Source: Thermoplasmata archaeon
GTDB taxonomy: Archaea > Thermoplasmatota > Thermoplasmata > Thermoplasmatales > Thermoplasmataceae
NCBI GenBank assembly: GCA_021835265.1
Contig: JAKBQK010000445.1
Span: forward strand, 1 to 9,546
Direction: 5' to 3'
DNA: 9,546 nucleotides
The notes under the pieces were generated by a model. It ran no database searches. It was not told the DNA's origin and was given only the letters and a program-made list of their open reading frames with translations. The translations under genes were made by a program, and so were the position numbers. Shown here piece after piece: positions 6,972 through 9,546 of the stretch. Position 1 is the first letter of the stretch. Every line of letters starts with the position of its first letter.

Positions 6972-8072
6972 TTATAGCCTCTTTTTCAGCTCTCCATATA
7001 CAATAGACTCATCCGATAATAATATTTGTGACTCCATGGTGTAATATCTGCCTATCTTCTTCTTGATCAGTGTGATAAGGCCAAGGTTCTGCAGATAGTT
7101 GACGCTCTGGAAGAACGTTGACTTGCTCACTCCCCTGAGCAATAAATGACTGGATGCTGAAACTTCGGAATACGCCCTGTTCGTATCCTGATTCTTGACC
7201 AGTGCTGCCAGTATCAGCAGGTCCCGGTCTCCAAGATTCTTCAATGTTTCGCCTTCCACCTCCACGTAAGCCTGCTTCAGTGCTGTCTTGATCGAGTCCT
7301 CGTCCCATTTATTGCTTCTTCCAAGAATTTCCAGGGCCTTTATTCCGATCCTTGCGTCACTCCTGTAGTCCCTAACAAGCAGTGCAGACAATAAACCCAG
7401 AGACTCTTTGTCATATTCATTCAGCCCTTCCTTTGCCCTCATCCTCAATATCTCACGAATCTCCTCCGTGCTGTATTCATGGAATACGATATGATCAGGC
7501 TGCAGTGAGCTCTTAACGCTCTCATCATTCATGTTCTTGTACCAGTAGACCTTCTGCGTCAGCAGGATGAGGTTTGCCTTTGTGTGCCTCGTTATGTGGT
7601 AAAGGATGTCGTAATCCTGCAGAAAGTCAACCTCGTCCAGGACCACGAGAGAGCTGCTGGAAAGCATCTCATCGCATCTGTTCTTCACCTCCTCCACCTC
7701 GTGTCCCTTGCCGAACAGGCGGGCTATGTTTCGATAGATTTTCGTAGAAGTCGGATTCTCCCTCACGTTAACATAGAAGTATGGGACGGATTTCGTGTCT
7801 CTGAGGGCCTTTGCCATGATAAGGGCGCTGAGCGTCTTCCCCGATCCCTTGGATCCGTAGATGATGATGTGCCTTGGAAGACCAAGATTCACGTAATCAG
7901 CCAGATCGTCGGTCACTCTTCCCAGCTCAGACCTTATGAGTATCTCTCCTGGCGTGTAGCTTATGTTGAAGACCTGTGCATTCTTCATGTTGCTTGTTTC
8001 CACAGCCCTTGCACTGAGCTTTGCAGCCATGAACGATTTGGGATTCTTTGTATCCATCTCCCGCACCAGCAT
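6972..8072 (-). CDS. Divergent Orc1/Cdc6-like AAA+ ATPase with winged helix
   Basis: This 366-residue protein has the architecture of archaeal Orc1/Cdc6 initiators, which bind origin DNA and load the MCM helicase. Visible are Walker A GSKGSGKT (73-80), Walker B LVVLDEVDF (142-150), a sensor-1 region LILLTQ (168-173), the sensor-2 block SDARIGIKALEIL (238-250) like the GDARxAL motif of the family, and a C-terminal winged helix about 280-350. It is divergent: Walker A is not the usual GPPGTGKT, and the proline-rich N-terminal family motif is not clear. It is the first gene of an operon with mod and res. It may be the initiator of a mobile element, a regulator, or a partner of the restriction system. 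The start is uncertain: Met1 (8072), or Met6 (8057), which fits the GTTATTAA box better. The gene looks richer in G+C than mod and res. Confidence 0.82.
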   Translation of the reverse strand: MLVREMDTKNPKSFMAAKLSARAVETSNMKNAQVFNISYTPGEILIRSELGRVTDDLADYVNLGLPRHIIIYGSKGSGKTLSALIMAKALRDTKSVPYFYVNVRENPTSTKIYRNIARLFGKGHEVEEVKNRCDEMLSSSSLVVLDEVDFLQDYDILYHITRHTKANLILLTQKVYWYKNMNDESVKSSLQPDHIVFHEYSTEEIREILRMRAKEGLNEYDKESLGLLSALLVRDYRSDARIGIKALEILGRSNKWDEDSIKTALKQAYVEVEGETLKNLGDRDLLILAALVKNQDTNRAYSEVSASSHLLLRGVSKSTFFQSVNYLQNLGLITLIKKKIGRYYTMESQILLSDESIVYGELKKRL

Positions 8073-8090
8073 TAATACTTCAATGGTAAG

Positions 8091-8098
8091 GTTATTAA
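8091..8098 (-). promoter_or_regulatory. TATA-like box for the ATPase-mod-res operon
   Basis: The minus strand reads TTAATAAC here. Normal archaeal spacing places the start site near 8068-8069, giving a short leader to Met6 of the ATPase or a nearly leaderless transcript. The same 8-mer (plus strand GTTATTAA) occurs in front of the recombinase gene. The AT tract at 8257-8275 is an alternative promoter with a leader of about 160 nt. Confidence 0.35.
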
Positions 8099-8103
8099 CG
8101 CTA

Positions 8104-8118
8104 TCGAACGAGTCGAAC
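8104..8118. repeat. Short direct repeat TCGAAC-GAG-TCGAAC
   Basis: Two perfect TCGAAC hexamers (8104-8109 and 8113-8118) lie 9 bp apart in phase, just upstream of the proposed TATA-like box. Their position would suit a transcription factor or initiator binding site. Chance occurrence is possible. Confidence 0.3.
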
Positions 8119-8136
8119 AGATGTGTGTGGGAAAAT

Positions 8137-8152
8137 GGTGATTTTAGTCACC
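8137..8152. promoter_or_regulatory. 16-bp dyad GGTGA-N6-TCACC
   Basis: GGTGA (8137-8141) and TCACC (8148-8152) form a perfect 5-bp dyad with a 6-bp spacer, 65-80 bp upstream of the ATPase start. It could be an operator for a dimeric regulator or a binding site for the ATPase's own winged helix. Confidence 0.35.
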
Positions 8153-8303
8153 GGAATGAGTGTGTTAAAAAACGCGTAGAGCCTTGCGGTGATCGGATGT
8201 TATTCAAAAATTAAGAAAATTTCCATTTTTCTGGTATGTAATGTTCATTGTATCAGTTATATATATAATATATAAGAAAGAGCCTGACGCGTTCGGAGAC
8301 ACA

Positions 8304-8318
8304 CACAGTCATCCTGTG
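8304..8318 (-). terminator. Weak hairpin after the recombinase gene
   Basis: CACAG (8304-8308) pairs with CTGTG (8314-8318) over a 5-nt loop, 3 nt past the recombinase stop. Further along the minus strand come pyrimidine-rich CTCTTTCTT and the AT tract, which could end transcription. Archaeal termination depends mainly on T-runs, so the hairpin itself may be irrelevant. Confidence 0.25.
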
Positions 8319-8320
8319 GC

Positions 8321-8926
8321 TTACATGTTTTCTCTCAGAATCCTGAGCACGGGAGTGATGGAGCATCCCAGAAACTTCGCTATGGCTCTGGCGGACAAGC
8401 CTTTCTCCTTCAATTCGATAACTTTCCTCCTGTCTAAGAAGCTCCCGTTCCTTGTCTTCAGTGCCGGTCTTCCGAACTTGACTCCTCTGTTCATGGCCTG
8501 CTCCCTTCCTGCCTTCGTGCGAGAATTGATCATGTTCCTTTCGAATTCAGCAAATGCGCCCAGAATCTGCAGCAGGAGTCTTCCATTGGGGGTGGTAGTA
8601 TCTATGCCTGGATCGTTGACACTGATGAATCCTATGCCCTTCTGGTCAAGGTATTCGAGCATTCTCAGCAGATCTGACAAAGAGCGGGCAAACCTGTCTA
8701 TCTTTGCCACAATAACCACCTTTGGCCTGGCATCAAGGGTATTCAGCATCCTTTCAAAGTCTGGTCGCTGGGTGTTCTTCCCGGACTTTGCCCTGTCTTC
8801 GAAGAATTCTAGATCATATCCTTTGGATTCTGCATACTGTCTGATTATGTCCTTCTGCCTCTCGTTGGAGCCCTGCCTGACCTCTTCCTGTGTGCTGGCG
8901 CGAACGTAGGCGAAAGCGAGTGTCAT
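8321..8926 (-). CDS. Small serine recombinase (resolvase/invertase family)
   Basis: This 201-residue protein would cut and rejoin DNA through a serine-DNA intermediate, for resolution, inversion or integration of a mobile unit. The catalytic domain is complete: Arg9 and nucleophile Ser11 in YVRAST, Arg45 in EDRAKSGK, Lys75, Asp77, Arg78 and Arg81 in KIDRFARS, and the long E-helix region with GRLLLQILGAFAEFER (115-130). Residues 171-196 (ELKEKGLSARAIAKFLGCSI onward) form the small helix-turn-helix that binds DNA. Length and domain order match Tn3-type resolvases and Hin-type invertases. They do not match IS607 recombinases, which carry the helix-turn-helix first, or large serine integrases. 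The ATG is preceded by TTAA and no SD; a TATA-like box 29-39 nt upstream suggests a nearly leaderless transcript. No key residue appears to be missing, so it is probably active. Confidence 0.92.
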   Translation of the reverse strand: MTLAFAYVRASTQEEVRQGSNERQKDIIRQYAESKGYDLEFFEDRAKSGKNTQRPDFERMLNTLDARPKVVIVAKIDRFARSLSDLLRMLEYLDQKGIGFISVNDPGIDTTTPNGRLLLQILGAFAEFERNMINSRTKAGREQAMNRGVKFGRPALKTRNGSFLDRRKVIELKEKGLSARAIAKFLGCSITPVLRILRENM

Positions 8927-8954
8927 TTAAGTCATAGAATTCAGGGACGCATAT

Positions 8955-8965
8955 GTTATTAAAAT
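8955..8965 (-). promoter_or_regulatory. TATA-like box for the recombinase gene
   Basis: The minus strand reads ATTTTAATAAC, centred about 34 nt upstream of the start codon. This spacing predicts a transcript starting within about 10 nt of the ATG, which fits the absence of an SD sequence. Confidence 0.4.
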
Positions 8966-8970
8966 CCAGT

Positions 8971-9016
8971 GTTTAGTGGCGTTACTGAAATTACAAGTTT
9001 AGTGACAGATGTTACT
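8971..9016. other. Tandem imperfect dyads, candidate recombinase (res-like) site
   Basis: GTTTAGTG followed by GTTACT occurs twice: 8971-8978 with 8981-8986, and 8997-9004 with 9011-9016, 26 bp apart. In each unit AGTGGC or AGTGAC faces GTTACT, giving imperfect inverted half-sites with different spacers. Resolvase genes in Tn3-type systems normally have such multi-dyad sites just upstream of the gene, and this pair lies 45-90 bp upstream of the recombinase ATG. The second unit overlaps the end of the 79-residue gene. Confidence 0.4.
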
Positions 9017-9238
9017 CGCCAAGATCGAGTTGATTGTCTGGAGAATTCCGTTCAGCAAATTAAGGAAGTTCTCAATATTGTTTTCGGCCATCAAATCTAT
9101 TTTTGCCACAACACTTCGGAATTGCTCAAGGAAACTTTCAACTATTTTTCTGCATTTTTTTGATCTTAGGAACTTGACCGACTCGGAAAACGTAGAAAAA
9201 ACTGCCTTTATTGTATCGAATATTTCTTCTGGAGTCAC
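8999..9238 (-). CDS. Small helical protein of unknown function
   Basis: I do not recognise this 79-residue protein. It starts with GTG (9238-9236), 10 nt after the stop of the preceding gene, with AGGT as a modest SD at suitable distance. The sequence is almost wholly suited to amphipathic helices, for example IVESFLEQFRSVVAKIDLM and NFLNLLNGILQTINSIL, with regular leucine/isoleucine/phenylalanine spacing. A basic patch RSKKCRK lies at about residues 25-31. No membrane segment, signal peptide or known motif is evident; it could form a helical bundle or associate with the membrane-anchored protein encoded just before it. Overlapping plus-strand frames exist, but strand consistency, spacing and the SD favour this one. 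Coding status is probable, not certain. Confidence 0.55.
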   Translation of the reverse strand: MTPEEIFDTIKAVFSTFSESVKFLRSKKCRKIVESFLEQFRSVVAKIDLMAENNIENFLNLLNGILQTINSILASNICH

Positions 9239-9248
9239 TGAAAGACCT

Positions 9249-9546
9249 TTATCTTCTGCTGCCGAGTAAGGCTATCAAGGCTGCGCCTATTATTCCGACA
9301 ATAGCCAATCCAATGAGGGTATTGCCAGCATCAGGGTATCCGCACGCATCAAGTGTTGCACCAACTATTATCTCAAGTATGTCCCTATCGGGATTAGCGA
9401 TTCCTTGAATCACAGACAAGATGCTCTGTTTTTCTTGGCCCTTTGCATAAGTTCTAAGATAGCTACATATCTCTTGTTTGAAGGTTTCTCCGTCATTTAG
9501 GAGATCTGATTTTATGCCTGGTCTACCAGCAGCTCTAACATAGGTC
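9249..9546 (-). CDS. C-terminal part of an unknown protein with a membrane tail (runs off the right edge)
   Basis: An open frame enters from the right edge and stays open for 98 codons to a TAA at 9251-9249; its start lies outside the window. I do not recognise it. The visible part begins with a charged, probably helical soluble region containing two cysteines. It ends with about 20 hydrophobic residues (LIGLAIVGIIGAALIALLG) and a short basic tail SRR, as in C-terminally membrane-anchored proteins. It directly precedes the 79-residue gene in the same orientation, so the two are likely co-transcribed. No catalytic motif is visible, and signal peptide status is unknowable from this fragment. 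Confidence 0.6.
   Translation of the reverse strand, partial: TYVRAAGRPGIKSDLLNDGETFKQEICSYLRTYAKGQEKQSILSVIQGIANPDRDILEIIVGATLDACGYPDAGNTLIGLAIVGIIGAALIALLGSRR

Larger units (their letters stand above)
8073..8320. other. Intergenic region upstream of the cdc6-like/mod/res operon, possible origin
   Basis: This 248-bp region has no supported gene. It holds AACGCGT (8171-8177) and ACGCGTT (8287-8293), a perfect 7-bp inverted repeat, on either side of an AT-rich stretch that includes a 19-nt run of only A and T (8257-8275). AGAGCCT occurs next to each arm (8178-8184 and 8279-8285), and GGTGAT occurs twice (8137-8142 and 8188-8193). Archaeal origins commonly sit beside orc1/cdc6 genes and combine an unwinding element with flanking repeats, so an origin is possible. 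I do not see the conserved ORB motif. Confidence 0.4.

Noticed and set aside
7584..8214. Plus-strand frames of 163 and 83 codons near the ATPase start
   Set aside because: Both are mostly antisense to the Walker A and Walker B region of the ATPase gene and show no family features.
8241..8909. 222-codon plus-strand frame
   Set aside because: It lies antisense to a complete, motif-verified serine recombinase and is a shadow of it.
8321..8926. IS607-type transposon recombinase with TnpB partner
   Set aside because: The helix-turn-helix is C-terminal, not N-terminal, and no TnpB-like gene is adjacent.
8969..9269. Plus-strand frames of 64 and 86 codons opposite the 79-residue gene
   Set aside because: The minus-strand frame has consistent orientation with its neighbours, short spacing and an SD-like signal; the plus-strand frames have none of these.

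Overview
The window looks like archaeal DNA, most probably from a Thermoplasmatales-like euryarchaeon. The evidence is an Orc1/Cdc6-family AAA+ ATPase, archaeal TATA-like boxes in front of the first genes of transcription units with no Shine-Dalgarno signal there, SD-like GAGG/GGTG/AGGT signals before several downstream genes, and very tight gene packing. The lineage is an inference, not a demonstration. All convincing genes lie on the minus strand, so transcription runs from right to left.

Layout in transcription order. At the right edge (9546-8999) are two unrecognised small genes: the C-terminal part of a protein ending in a membrane helix, and a 79-residue helical protein. Next is a 201-residue small serine recombinase of the resolvase/invertase type (8926-8321), with a tandem pair of imperfect dyads just upstream that could be its recombination site. 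A 248-bp intergenic region (8320-8073) follows. It holds an AT-only tract flanked by a 7-bp inverted repeat, and could be a promoter region, a replication origin, or both.

The core is one compact operon with 1-nt gaps: a divergent Orc1/Cdc6-like AAA+ ATPase (8072-6972), then a type III-like Mod methyltransferase with a long N-terminal extension (6970-4427), then the Res helicase-nuclease (4425-1450). Mod would methylate the recognition site. Res would translocate on and cut unmodified DNA together with Mod. The Orc/Cdc6-like protein could be a replication initiator of the mobile unit, a regulator, or a third component of the defence system. A G8 homopolymer in mod could allow frameshift switching.

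Downstream of res is about 640 bp without a credible gene (1449-808). Roughly 940-1420 of this is packed with perfect short hairpins with GNA triloops, GCGAAGC mini-hairpin heptamers, and both direct and inverted repeats. A good TATA box sits right after the res stop and points into it. It could be a structured RNA or the remains or end of a mobile element.

At the left edge is a separate three-gene operon (807-1): a small Cys/Met-rich SHOCT-domain protein, a DUF302 protein and the start of a class I SAM methyltransferase, joined by direct abutment and an ATGA overlap. Recombinase, restriction-modification system and replication-type ATPase together suggest an integrated or plasmid-derived accessory island next to a more ordinary chromosomal operon.
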